Shown: piece after piece, positions 23,301 to 32,275 of the stretch
Layout of the letters: each line of letters opens with the position of its first letter
Numbering within the stretch: the stretch's first letter is position 1
DNA from: Mycobacterium kyorinense
Lineage (GTDB): Bacteria; Actinomycetota; Actinomycetes; Mycobacteriales; Mycobacteriaceae
Reading direction: 5' to 3'
Assembly: GCF_001672775.1 (NCBI RefSeq)
Contig: NZ_LZKJ01000027.1
Location: 1-64,000, forward strand
DNA: 64,000 nucleotides
Translations under genes and position numbers: made by a program
Notes under the pieces: generated by a model
What the model saw: the letters and a program-made list of their open reading frames with translations, nothing else
Told to the model about the DNA's origin: nothing
Databases searched by the model: none

Positions 23301-23705
23301 GTGAGCAGTATTCCGGCTGGCGACGACGTTCTGCAGCCCGACGAACCCACCTACGATCTGCCCGACGTGGCCCGGCTGTTGGGTGTGCCGGTGACCAAGG
23401 TGCACCAGCAATTGCGTGAAGGCCATCTGGTTGCGGTGCGACGTGCCGGCGACGTGCTGGTGCCGCAGGTCTTTTTCACCGAATCCGGACACGTGGTCAA
23501 GAGCTTGCCCGGCTTGCTGATGGTCCTGCACGACGGCGGCTACCGCGATACCGAAATCCTGCGTTGGCTGTTCACGCCTGATCCATCGCTGACGGTCACC
23601 CGCGACGGGACCCGCGACGTCATCAACAACGCGCGCCCAGTCGATGCCCTACACGCTCACCAGGCGCGCGAAGTATTGCGCCGAGCACAGGCTATGGCGT
23701 ACTGA
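23301..23705 (+). CDS. HTH DNA-binding protein, PknL substrate family (Rv2175c-like)
   Basis: This 134-residue protein has an N-terminal winged-helix/MerR-like domain (YDLPDVARLLGVPVTKVHQQLREG) and a C-terminal helical part (WLFTPDPSLTVTRDGTRDVI). In M. tuberculosis Rv2175c binds DNA and is phosphorylated by PknL on Thr9. The GTG start at 23301 begins at SSIPAGDD and leaves out that N-terminal tail; the in-frame upstream codons read AGIGSRLGAV with no Thr and no usual start codon. It overlaps the convergent mptA by 14 bp. Confidence 0.88.
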   Translation: MSSIPAGDDVLQPDEPTYDLPDVARLLGVPVTKVHQQLREGHLVAVRRAGDVLVPQVFFTESGHVVKSLPGLLMVLHDGGYRDTEILRWLFTPDPSLTVTRDGTRDVINNARPVDALHAHQAREVLRRAQAMAY

Positions 23706-25206
23706 CACTTTCGGCGGTGTCCGCCTCGGGCTGCGGTGTGCGGTATAGCGCGTACCACGCGATCAGCGCACAGCTCGTCGCGATCATGACGTGGGCCCAC
23801 GAGTACATGCCATGAGCACCATCGGGTTTGAAGATGACCATGATCCACGTCGAGAACCCGGCGATCGCCGCCACCGCCCGCCGCGACTGGGCCAGCGGGG
23901 CCGCCACCGCCAGCGGCCAGGTGTAATACCACGGCAATGCCGCCGGCACGAACAAGACTACGACCAGCATCGCCCAGGCGATGCCGGTAAGCGCTGCACG
24001 GTCGTCGCGGCGGAATCGCCACCACAGCAGTGGAAGTGAGACGGCAATAATTGCGATGCCCGCGATACGCGTAACTTGCAGCACCGCGTAGAAGTTGACG
24101 GGGACAAACCACCCGCCGATGGCATGGGCCAGATTCGCCGTCGCCGTCGGCACGGTCAGCCAGTTGATGATCTTCACTGAGCCGGCCAGCGCGCTCAGCC
24201 AGCCGAGGCCCACGCCCGCCGCGGCGGACAACACCACGAAGACCGCGACGAAGATCAGGACCGAGGTGACGGCCGCGACGGCGAACGCGCGCAGCTGCCG
24301 GTATCCGCGCCGGTCGCGAAGCTGACGCATCCACACCCACACCAGGAACGGCAACGCGATGCCGGCAGTCGCCTTCACCGCGACGGCCACGGCGACCACC
24401 GCGACGCCCGCGACAGGGTGACGTTCGAAGGTCAAGGCGATGCCCGCAGCCATCAGGCCCACCATCAGCATCTCGTTGTGTACGCCGCCCATCAGATGGA
24501 TGATCACCAGCGGATTGAGCACGCAGATCCACAGTGCCGTCGGCACGTCGGCGCCCAGATGGCGGGCGATGCGTGGGGTGGCCCAGATCAACAACGCCAG
24601 CCCGGGCAGCATGCACAACCGCAATAGCATGGTGCCGACGATCACGTGATTGCCCACTAGCATCGTGACGAGCTTCGCGATCAAGATGAACGCCGGACCG
24701 TAGGGTGCGGTGGTGATGGTCCAGATGGGACTGACGTTGTCCAACAATGCGTTCGGGTTCTCGACCGGGCCCACCGCATAGGGGTCTAGGCCGTCGCGCA
24801 GCAGCGCGCCCTGGGCCAGATACGAGTAGGTGTCCCGGCTGAACACCGGCACCGACAGCAGTAGCGGCGCCAGCCAGAAACCGGTCGTGACCACCATGGT
24901 GTATTCGGTTGCAGCGCCGGCAATCACCCGACGGCCCAAGCTGAGCCATGCGATCAGCATCAGCGCGACACCCAGCCACAGCAATACCGACGACAACACC
25001 AGCCCGTGGCCGAACCGCAGCCAGGATAAGTGGATCGACTCCAGCAGTGGGTCGTGCGGTTTGGTGCTGCCGGCGCCGAGTCCGCCCGCGGTGATCAGTA
25101 TCGCTCCCAGGCAGCCCTGCAGGGCTGGTCGCGCCTCGGAGCTGGCGACAAACTCACGCAGACGTGAAAAATGTTGAGTAGCAAGGCCAGGCGACGGAGT
25201 GGACAT
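23692..25206 (-). CDS. mptA: Alpha-(1->6)-mannopyranosyltransferase MptA
   Basis: MptA is a polyprenyl-phosphomannose-dependent GT-C membrane enzyme that extends the alpha-1,6-mannan backbone of lipomannan. The 504-residue protein has about 12-13 membrane helices, a first loop with SRDTYSYLAQGALLRDGLDPY (split by the family's acidic residues) and an Ala/Val-rich C-terminal half. The start is ATG 25206, seven bases downstream of the idsA2 stop, so it is probably the second gene of an idsA2-mptA operon. Confidence 0.92.
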   Translation of the reverse strand: MSTPSPGLATQHFSRLREFVASSEARPALQGCLGAILITAGGLGAGSTKPHDPLLESIHLSWLRFGHGLVLSSVLLWLGVALMLIAWLSLGRRVIAGAATEYTMVVTTGFWLAPLLLSVPVFSRDTYSYLAQGALLRDGLDPYAVGPVENPNALLDNVSPIWTITTAPYGPAFILIAKLVTMLVGNHVIVGTMLLRLCMLPGLALLIWATPRIARHLGADVPTALWICVLNPLVIIHLMGGVHNEMLMVGLMAAGIALTFERHPVAGVAVVAVAVAVKATAGIALPFLVWVWMRQLRDRRGYRQLRAFAVAAVTSVLIFVAVFVVLSAAAGVGLGWLSALAGSVKIINWLTVPTATANLAHAIGGWFVPVNFYAVLQVTRIAGIAIIAVSLPLLWWRFRRDDRAALTGIAWAMLVVVLFVPAALPWYYTWPLAVAAPLAQSRRAVAAIAGFSTWIMVIFKPDGAHGMYSWAHVMIATSCALIAWYALYRTPQPEADTAESVSTP

Positions 25207-25212
25207 CGGAGC

Positions 25213-26409
<1,197 letters not shown>

Positions 26410-26523
26410 CTATGCTGGCCTGAAACCTGCGCAAGGTCGCCCGGTGTTCGAGAAGACGCGGCGGAGGCGCGGCGCGGCAAAGACTGCCGTTGCAAAACTA
26501 GTCATTCGACGAGGAGCAACCTT

Positions 26524-27420
26524 GTGACTCTGAACACCATCGCGCTCGAGCTGGTGCCGCCGAACGTGGATCGCGGCCCGCAACAGGCCATCGAAGATGC
26601 CCGCAAAGTGCTGCAGTACTCCGCGGCGGCAGGCATCGGCGGCCGGATCGAGCACGTGATGATGCCCGGGATGATCGCCGAGGAAGACGATCGGCCCGTC
26701 GAGATGAAGCCGAAGCTCGACGTGCTGGACTTTTGGCAGACGATCACGCCGGAGTTACCCGGGGTGCACGGGTTGTGCACCCAGGTCACCGCGTTCTCCG
26801 ACGAGCCCGCTCTGAGTGGGCGGCTGCGCGATCTGGTGGATGCCGGCATCGAGGGCGTGGTCTTCGTCGGAGTGCCCCGCACCATGCAGGACGGCGAGGG
26901 GTCCGGCGTCGCGCCCACCGACGCCCTATCGATCTACCGCGAGCAGGTGGCTAATCGCGGCGTGATCATGATTCCCACTCGGGAGGGGGAAGCCGGTCGC
27001 TTCAATTTCAAGTGCGATCAGGGTGCGACGTTCGCCTTGACCCAGCTGTTGTATTCCGACGCGATTGTGGGGTTTTTGACCGACTTCGCCAAGCAGAACG
27101 ATCACCGCCCCGAGATCCTGCTGTCATTTGGTTTCGTGCCGAAGGTCGAAAACCGGATCGGCCTGATCAATTGGCTCATCCAGGACCCGGGCAACGCCGC
27201 GGTCGCCGACGAGCAGGCCTTCGTCAAGACATTGGCGAACAGCGAACCTGCGCAGCGGCGCAAGCTGATGGTCGACCTCTACCAGCGGGTGATCGACGGT
27301 GTGGCCGAGCTCGGCTATCCGCTGAGCATTCATTTCGAGGCGACGTATGGCGTCTCCGCGGCGGCTTTCGAAACGTTCGCAGAGATGCTGGACTACTGGT
27401 CGCCGCCTGCCACGGCTTAG
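26524..27420 (+). CDS. Methylenetetrahydrofolate reductase-like protein (Rv2172c-like)
   Basis: This 298-residue TIM-barrel protein belongs to the MTHFR-related family (LNTIALELVPPNVDRG, GVPRTMQDGEG, FNFKCDQGATFALTQLLYSDA). The QGATF...QLLYSD segment resembles the folate-binding part of MetF. From memory, the M. tuberculosis homologue has been reported as an unusual flavin-independent MTHFR; the name is not assigned here. I chose GTG 26524 (VTLNTIALELVPP) with GAGGAGCAAC just upstream; the frame open upstream to 25171 is antisense to idsA2. Confidence 0.87.
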   Translation: MTLNTIALELVPPNVDRGPQQAIEDARKVLQYSAAAGIGGRIEHVMMPGMIAEEDDRPVEMKPKLDVLDFWQTITPELPGVHGLCTQVTAFSDEPALSGRLRDLVDAGIEGVVFVGVPRTMQDGEGSGVAPTDALSIYREQVANRGVIMIPTREGEAGRFNFKCDQGATFALTQLLYSDAIVGFLTDFAKQNDHRPEILLSFGFVPKVENRIGLINWLIQDPGNAAVADEQAFVKTLANSEPAQRRKLMVDLYQRVIDGVAELGYPLSIHFEATYGVSAAAFETFAEMLDYWSPPATA

Positions 27421-28118
27421 TCGGGCGAATGGTCGCTGGGCTCGACGAACCGGGGCGAGCGGTCGCGCCCTAACCAGGCCAGCACGGCCACTAGGCCGGC
27501 GACTCCGAACGAGGCCAGACCCAGCCACCACGCGGCGCCCCGGAACGAGCGGGTGCTGGGATCGGTATACCGAGCCTGAGCGGTCATGGTGCTGACGATG
27601 CCGGGCTTGAGCTTCCATGCGACCAGCTCCGAGTCGATCCGCTCGCCGTTGGTGGAGGTCACTGGCCCGGGGAAGGCCACCGTCAGTTCGACGTCCGCGT
27701 CGGGGTCGGTCAGCGACGTCAGATCGGCCCGGCCTTCCAGAATCACCAGGTTGCCGGCCCTGCGCAACGTCAGATTCACGCCCTGGGCGTCGGGATTCAT
27801 GTTCGCCAGCTGCGGCAGTTCGGCGAAGGTCAGATCGGAGAACACCGCCTGCGACCCCACATAGCCGTCGCGGTCGTATTTGGAGATCGCCACCTTTTGG
27901 CTGAATGCCAGGTTGGGGTCGAGTTGTGGTCCGGCGTCCTTGTCGGAGCGTGGTTTGGCCGCGGCAATGATGCTCCCGGAGACCGTGTCGTCGGGCGAGA
28001 TCGTGATCGATGCCTTGACCCGCAGGCATCCGGCTGCCATGGGCACCACCACCAGCAGCAGCGCCGCCGTGAGCAGGCGGCGGCCGGCAAGCCGTCCGGT
28101 CAGTAATGGGGCGCGCAC
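27417..28118 (-). CDS. lppM: Lipoprotein LppM
   Basis: This secreted lipoprotein has 233 residues: a basic N-terminus, a hydrophobic signal and a lipobox MAAGC with the acylated Cys at about residue 31. It also has a predicted membrane helix near the C-terminus (AAWWLGLASFGVAGLVAVLAW region) with a charged tail. In M. tuberculosis LppM affects surface lipid placement and phagocytosis. Its stop overlaps the stop of the convergent MTHFR-like gene by two bases. Confidence 0.9.
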   Translation of the reverse strand: MRAPLLTGRLAGRRLLTAALLLVVVPMAAGCLRVKASITISPDDTVSGSIIAAAKPRSDKDAGPQLDPNLAFSQKVAISKYDRDGYVGSQAVFSDLTFAELPQLANMNPDAQGVNLTLRRAGNLVILEGRADLTSLTDPDADVELTVAFPGPVTSTNGERIDSELVAWKLKPGIVSTMTAQARYTDPSTRSFRGAAWWLGLASFGVAGLVAVLAWLGRDRSPRFVEPSDHSPD

Positions 28119-28142
28119 CAGGTCATCGTGCCAGACGCAGCG

Positions 28143-28736
28143 CTACAGCGGCAGCGTGCGGCCCAGGATTGCGAATGCCCGTGGGTCGCCGGCGAAATGG
28201 TAGCCGCGGATGAGGTCGGTGAACCCGAGCCGCCGGTACAACCGCCAGGCACGATTGGCCTCACCGTTGATCTCCGGCGTGGACAGCAGCACGTTGGCTT
28301 CCTCGCGGCCCGCCAGTAGCCGTCGCGCCAGCGCCTCACCCAGTCCTCGGCCCTGTGCCCGTGGGTGTATGTGCAGTTCGGTCAACTCGAAGTAGCTGGC
28401 CATCAGGCTGGCGATCTGCGGGCCGGGAAATCCTCCGCGCTGCAACCCCACCACCACTTGCTGCTGCCACCACTGATCCGGGGAGCCGCAGTAGCCGTAG
28501 GCGACCCCCAGAAGCGGCGCAGCGCCCAGTTCAGCGGTCGACGGAGGGTCAGCACTATCGACTTCGACGACGCCCACGGCCTGCCAGCCGTGTCGGCGCG
28601 AGTGTTCCAACCACACCGCGGCGCGCTGATTTTCGGTGCCGGGCGGATAACGCATCGCGTCGACGTACACACCCAAGGCGTCACCGAGTCGGCGCTCCAT
28701 CTCGTGCGGCGGCAGGTCGATGAAGAATGTCGCCAC
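28143..28736 (-). CDS. GNAT family N-acetyltransferase (Rv2170-like)
   Basis: This 197-residue acetyltransferase has the acetyl-CoA loop RAQGRGLGEALARRL (Q/R-x-x-G-x-G) preceded by the strand ELTELHIHP, and NRAWRLYRRLGF at the C-terminal motif. I chose GTG 28736 (VATFFIDLPPHEMERR) because AGGAGG lies nine bases upstream and because it is the M. tuberculosis start. Its natural substrate is not known; I recall a report that the homologue can acetylate isoniazid, which I cannot verify here. Confidence 0.87.
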   Translation of the reverse strand: MATFFIDLPPHEMERRLGDALGVYVDAMRYPPGTENQRAAVWLEHSRRHGWQAVGVVEVDSADPPSTAELGAAPLLGVAYGYCGSPDQWWQQQVVVGLQRGGFPGPQIASLMASYFELTELHIHPRAQGRGLGEALARRLLAGREEANVLLSTPEINGEANRAWRLYRRLGFTDLIRGYHFAGDPRAFAILGRTLPL

Positions 28737-28870
28737 CTGACGGTGCCTCCTCGGGGTCATTTGGTGCGCTGCTTCTACCGTCATTATCGGACGGGCAGTC
28801 TCGTGCCGACCGCCAATCAGCGCGGCTACAATCAGCTGTCGAACCAGTGGTATGGCGTAGATCCACCTCG

Positions 28871-28903
28871 TATCATCTGAGTTAGATGCCCACACAAGGG
28901 CAT
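28871..28903 (+). promoter_or_regulatory. Candidate -10 box and leader hairpin before the DUF3040 gene
   Basis: TATCAT at 28871-28876 fits a -10 element. It is followed by the inverted repeat ATGCCC (28886-28891) and GGGCAT (28898-28903) with a 6-nt loop, which would fold near the 5' end of the transcript. AAGGAGGG just before the ATG at 28937 is a strong ribosome binding site. No clear -35. Confidence 0.35.
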
Positions 28904-28936
28904 GTCACGCAACAGCTTGTCGGCAAGGAGGGACGA

Positions 28937-29338
28937 ATGCCACTCTCCGATCATGAGCAGCGGATGCTCGACCAGATCGAGAGCGCTCTCTATGCCGAAG
29001 ACCCCAAATTTGCATCGAGCGTCCGTGGCGGGGGATTCCGCGCGCCGACTGCGCGGCGGCGCATCCAGGGCGCGGGGCTGTTCCTCGTTGGGCTGGCGAT
29101 GTTGGTGTCGGGGGTGGCGTTCAAGGCCACGATGGTCGGGAGCTTCCCGGTTCTTTCCGTCCTGGGATTCGTCGTGATGTTCGGCGGTGTGGTCTTCGCC
29201 ATCACCGGCCCGCGGCTGTCTGGCCGCCGTGACCACCCGGGATCGGCGCCGAGTGTGCGCCAGCGCCGCTCCAAAGGGGCTGGCGGGTCCTTCACCAGTC
29301 GGATGGAAGACCGGTTTCGCCGCCGTTTCGACGACTAG
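28937..29338 (+). CDS. DUF3040 membrane protein (Rv2169c-like)
   Basis: This 133-residue actinobacterial DUF3040 protein begins MPLSDHEQRMLDQIE, the family signature, followed by two membrane helices (about 50-70 and 78-97) and a basic C-terminal tail. The ATG at 28937 has GGAGGG close upstream; the frame extends 17 codons further but without family sequence. In Streptomyces and mycobacteria DUF3040 genes often sit beside the dcw cluster. Function unknown. Confidence 0.88.
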   Translation: MPLSDHEQRMLDQIESALYAEDPKFASSVRGGGFRAPTARRRIQGAGLFLVGLAMLVSGVAFKATMVGSFPVLSVLGFVVMFGGVVFAITGPRLSGRRDHPGSAPSVRQRRSKGAGGSFTSRMEDRFRRRFDD

Positions 29339-29353
29339 CGGTTAGCTGATCAA

Positions 29354-29379
29354 GGGGTGGCCTCGGCCGCCCCTTTTTT
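29354..29379 (+). terminator. Intrinsic terminator after the DUF3040 gene
   Basis: GGGGTGGCC (29354-29362), a TC loop and GGCCGCCCC (29365-29373) form a GC-rich stem, followed by six T (29374-29379). The T-G mismatch leaves eight paired positions. Canonical intrinsic terminators are uncommon in mycobacteria; this one cleanly isolates the dcw cluster downstream. The rest of 29380-29550 shows no gene. Confidence 0.85.
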
Positions 29380-29550
29380 GTTGCCGCCCGAAAGCTGCGG
29401 TGGCGATAGGGCTGCTGCCCCCACAACGCCCCACTCGGCAAGACCTGGCCGCTGACCTGTGTTTTTCCTAGTCAAACCACCTGCCAGAGACGGCTGCGTA
29501 GCCGGTCATGGGGCTCGACTCCCGCGAAACATGAATTTGACGCGTCTAAA

Positions 29551-29585
29551 TGGGGCAAAGTGGGGGATTGTGGGGTATGGTGGCT
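29551..29585 (+). promoter_or_regulatory. MraZ operator: TGGGG repeats at 10-bp spacing
   Basis: TGGGG occurs at 29551, 29561 and 29571, with TGGCT at 29581, all in phase at 10 bp. MraZ is known to bind TGGG-N5 repeats upstream of its own gene in other bacteria. The array ends about 50 bases before mraZ, so it would mediate autoregulation of the whole dcw operon. TTGACG at 29537 may be part of a promoter, but no well-spaced -10 was found. Confidence 0.8.
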
Positions 29586-29635
29586 GAAGTCGGGGTGAGG
29601 AGGGTCCGAGACTCCGCACGGTGGGAGGTGGCCAG

Positions 29636-30067
29636 ATGTTTCTGGGCACCTACACGCCCAAGCTCGACGACAAGGGGCGGCTCACGCTGCCCGCCAAGTT
29701 TCGCGACGCGCTGGCAGGGGGGTTGATGGTCACCAAGAGCCAAGACCACAGCCTCGCCGTCTACCCGCGGGCGGAATTCGAGCAGGTCGCGCGTCGGGCA
29801 AGCAAAGTGTCGAGGAGCAACCCCGAGGCCCGGGCGTTCCTGCGCAACCTGGCCGCCGGGACCGACGAGCAGCACCCCGACGCGCAGGGCCGGATCACGT
29901 TGTCGGCCGACCATCGCCGTTACGCCAACCTGTCGAAGGATTGTGTGGTGATCGGGTCGGTCGACTACCTCGAGATCTGGGACGCGCAGGCCTGGAACGA
30001 CTACCAACAGACCCACGAAGAGAACTTCTCCGCGGCCAGCGATGAAGCACTCGGCGACATCATCTGA
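29636..30067 (+). CDS. mraZ: Transcriptional regulator MraZ
   Basis: MraZ is the ring-forming repressor of the dcw cluster. The 143-residue protein has two SpoVT/AbrB-like half-domains: [13 protein letters not shown] near the N-terminus and [13 protein letters not shown] in the second half, each with the conserved Arg used for DNA binding. The ATG 29636 has GGGAGG close upstream; a start at 29621 would add five residues without support. The TGGGG array upstream is its likely binding site. Confidence 0.95.
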   Translation: MFLGTYTPKLDDKGRLTLPAKFRDALAGGLMVTKSQDHSLAVYPRAEFEQVARRASKVSRSNPEARAFLRNLAAGTDEQHPDAQGRITLSADHRRYANLSKDCVVIGSVDYLEIWDAQAWNDYQQTHEENFSAASDEALGDII

Positions 30068-31217
30068 GGCGCATGCCCGTGCACCGTGGCCTCTGCCCGA
30101 ACCGACCCTGACGTACTTCCCCAACGCCAGGTTCGCGCTATCGGACAGGGACCTCGATGTGCGGGCGATGTCCCACCGACCGGCCATTCGTCGGAGAGTT
30201 GATGCCATGCCTGACGCCACAAACGATTTCGGCCATGTACCCGTACTTGCCGACCGCTGTGTCGAACTGCTCAGCCCTGCGTTGACCAGACATCATTCCG
30301 ATGGAACCGCGGCGACCCTCGTCGACTCCACCATCGGCGCCGGTGGGCACGCGGAGCGCTTCCTTACCGCACTGCCGGGGCTGCGCTTGATCGGCCTCGA
30401 CCGCGATCCCAGTGCGCTCGACATCGCCGGTGCACGGCTGGCGCGCTTCACCGACCGGGTCAAGCTGATCCACACCCGCTATGACGGCATCACCACCGCG
30501 TTAGCTGAATCAGGTTATCTGCCAACGGGGTCGGTGGACGCAGTGCTCTTCGACCTCGGGGTCTCGTCGATGCAACTGGACCGCGCCGAGCGTGGTTTCT
30601 CCTACGCCCAAGATGCCCCGTTGGACATGCGGATGGACCCGACGTCACCGCTGACGGCGGCCGACATCGTCAACAGCTATGACGAGCGCACGCTTAGCGA
30701 TATCTTGCGCCGATACGGCGAGGAGCGATTCGCGCGCCGCATCGCTGCCCGCATTGTCCGCCGCCGCGCCACCGCTGCGTTCACCACGACCGGCGAGTTG
30801 GTAGAGCTCATCTATCAAGCGATTCCGGCGCCGGCCCGGCGCACGGGCGGCCATCCGGCCAAACGAACGTTTCAGGCGTTGCGGATAGCGGTCAACGCCG
30901 AATTGGATTCGTTGGCCGACGCGCTACCGGCTGCGCTGCAGGCCCTTGCCGTCGGTGGGCGAGTCGTGGTGCTGGCGTACCAGTCGTTGGAAGACCGCAT
31001 CGTCAAGCGCGCCTTCGCCGAAGCTACCTCCTCGCGCACGCCGGCCGGTCTGCCAATCGAACTACCGGAGCATTCAGCGCAATTCACGTCTTTGACGCGT
31101 GGCGCCGAACGTTCCGGCGATGCCGAGATATTGCGTAATCCGCGTAGCGCCGCCGTACGGCTGCGGGCCCTGCAACGAACCGAACCTGGGCGACGGCCTG
31201 CAAGGAGGGGTGATTGA
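30042..31217 (+). CDS. rsmH: 16S rRNA (cytosine-1402-N4) methyltransferase RsmH
   Basis: RsmH (MraW) methylates C1402 of 16S rRNA at N4, using SAM. Motifs are [15 protein letters not shown], the SAM loop [24 protein letters not shown] and [16 protein letters not shown]. From ATG 30042 the product has 391 residues, near M. tuberculosis (396), with a long N-terminal tail ([18 protein letters not shown]) conserved in mycobacteria, and it overlaps mraZ by 26 bases. ATG 30207 ([14 protein letters not shown]) would give a protein of ordinary bacterial size and cannot be excluded. Confidence 0.93.
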   Translation: MKHSATSSEAHARAPWPLPEPTLTYFPNARFALSDRDLDVRAMSHRPAIRRRVDAMPDATNDFGHVPVLADRCVELLSPALTRHHSDGTAATLVDSTIGAGGHAERFLTALPGLRLIGLDRDPSALDIAGARLARFTDRVKLIHTRYDGITTALAESGYLPTGSVDAVLFDLGVSSMQLDRAERGFSYAQDAPLDMRMDPTSPLTAADIVNSYDERTLSDILRRYGEERFARRIAARIVRRRATAAFTTTGELVELIYQAIPAPARRTGGHPAKRTFQALRIAVNAELDSLADALPAALQALAVGGRVVVLAYQSLEDRIVKRAFAEATSSRTPAGLPIELPEHSAQFTSLTRGAERSGDAEILRNPRSAAVRLRALQRTEPGRRPARRGD

Positions 31218-32275
31218 TGAAGGCCAAACGCGAAGCGCCGCAGCGCAGTGGGGGCGATCGCCGTCGCGCGCACGACGAGGCCGGCCGCAAGGTGAGGCGT
31301 CGGCCCGCTGAGACCCCGGCAGGCCGCCGCACCCGGACGCGGGCGGGGAGGGGCTCGGCGCCGGCCCGGGAGCCGCGGGGACCACGATCCGCACCGCAAA
31401 CCACGCCGATGTCTCGGCCTGCCGAGCGGATGGCCCGGCCGAAGACCGCCAGTCAGGCCAAAGCCCGTGCGAAAGCACGGAAAGCGAAAGCGCCCAAAGT
31501 TGTTCGTCCGCCCTTACGCGATCGGGTACTGAGCCGGCTGGCCTCGATCGATCTGCGGCCACGCACATTGGCGGCCAAAGTGCCGTTCGTGGTGCTGGTC
31601 ATCGGTTCGCTTGGTGCCGGGCTGGGTGTCACGCTGTGGTTGTCAACCGACTCCGCCGAGCGGTCCTACCAGCTGGGCGCTGCACGCCAGACGAATCAGC
31701 TACTGCAGCAACAAAAGGAAGCACTCGAGCGCGACGTGCTGGAAGCGCAGGCGGCGCCGGCGTTGGCCGAAGAAGCCCGCAGCCTCGGCATGATCCCGAC
31801 CAAAGACACCGCCCACCTGATCCAGGACCAAACGGGTGCCTGGGTGGTGGTCGGCACGCCCAAGCCTGCCGAGGGAGCGCCGCCCCCGCCGCTGAACACC
31901 AAGCTGCCGGATGAGAAACCGGTGCCTCCGCCGGCGAATGCGGTGGAAGTGCCGGTGCCGATCTCGCCGGGGAATGGCGGGCCGATCGGACCGGGAACGT
32001 CGGGGCCGCAAGTTCTGGTCCGCGATCCCAACGGTGCCACCACGCTGGGCATCCAGCACCTGCCGACCAATGCCGCGCCCCCGGCGCCCGGCGCACCGGT
32101 CGCGGGTCCGCCGCCCGGTCCGCTTCCGGCACCGGCGGTGATGCCCGCGCCGCCAGCTGCGGTGCCCGCTCCGGCCCCTGCCGGGCCCGCCGCGCCGCCG
32201 GCTCCTGGCGTTCCGCCGACTAACGGTGAGCAGTTCGGCCCGCTGGCCGTCACGAGCCCCGGGGGTCCCAGGTGA
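31217..32275 (+). CDS. ftsL: FtsL-like proline-rich membrane protein (Rv2164c-like)
   Basis: This 352-residue protein lies in the ftsL position between rsmH and the division transpeptidase. It has a very basic cytoplasmic N-terminus (about 1-120), one membrane helix (VPFVVLVIGSLGAGLGVTLW, about 124-144), a coiled coil (TNQLLQQQKEALERDVLEAQ) and a long Pro-rich periplasmic tail. That is the topology of FtsL, enlarged at both ends, and the M. smegmatis equivalent has been treated as FtsL. The ATG overlaps the rsmH stop by one base. Confidence 0.85.
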   Translation: MKAKREAPQRSGGDRRRAHDEAGRKVRRRPAETPAGRRTRTRAGRGSAPAREPRGPRSAPQTTPMSRPAERMARPKTASQAKARAKARKAKAPKVVRPPLRDRVLSRLASIDLRPRTLAAKVPFVVLVIGSLGAGLGVTLWLSTDSAERSYQLGAARQTNQLLQQQKEALERDVLEAQAAPALAEEARSLGMIPTKDTAHLIQDQTGAWVVVGTPKPAEGAPPPPLNTKLPDEKPVPPPANAVEVPVPISPGNGGPIGPGTSGPQVLVRDPNGATTLGIQHLPTNAAPPAPGAPVAGPPPGPLPAPAVMPAPPAAVPAPAPAGPAAPPAPGVPPTNGEQFGPLAVTSPGGPR

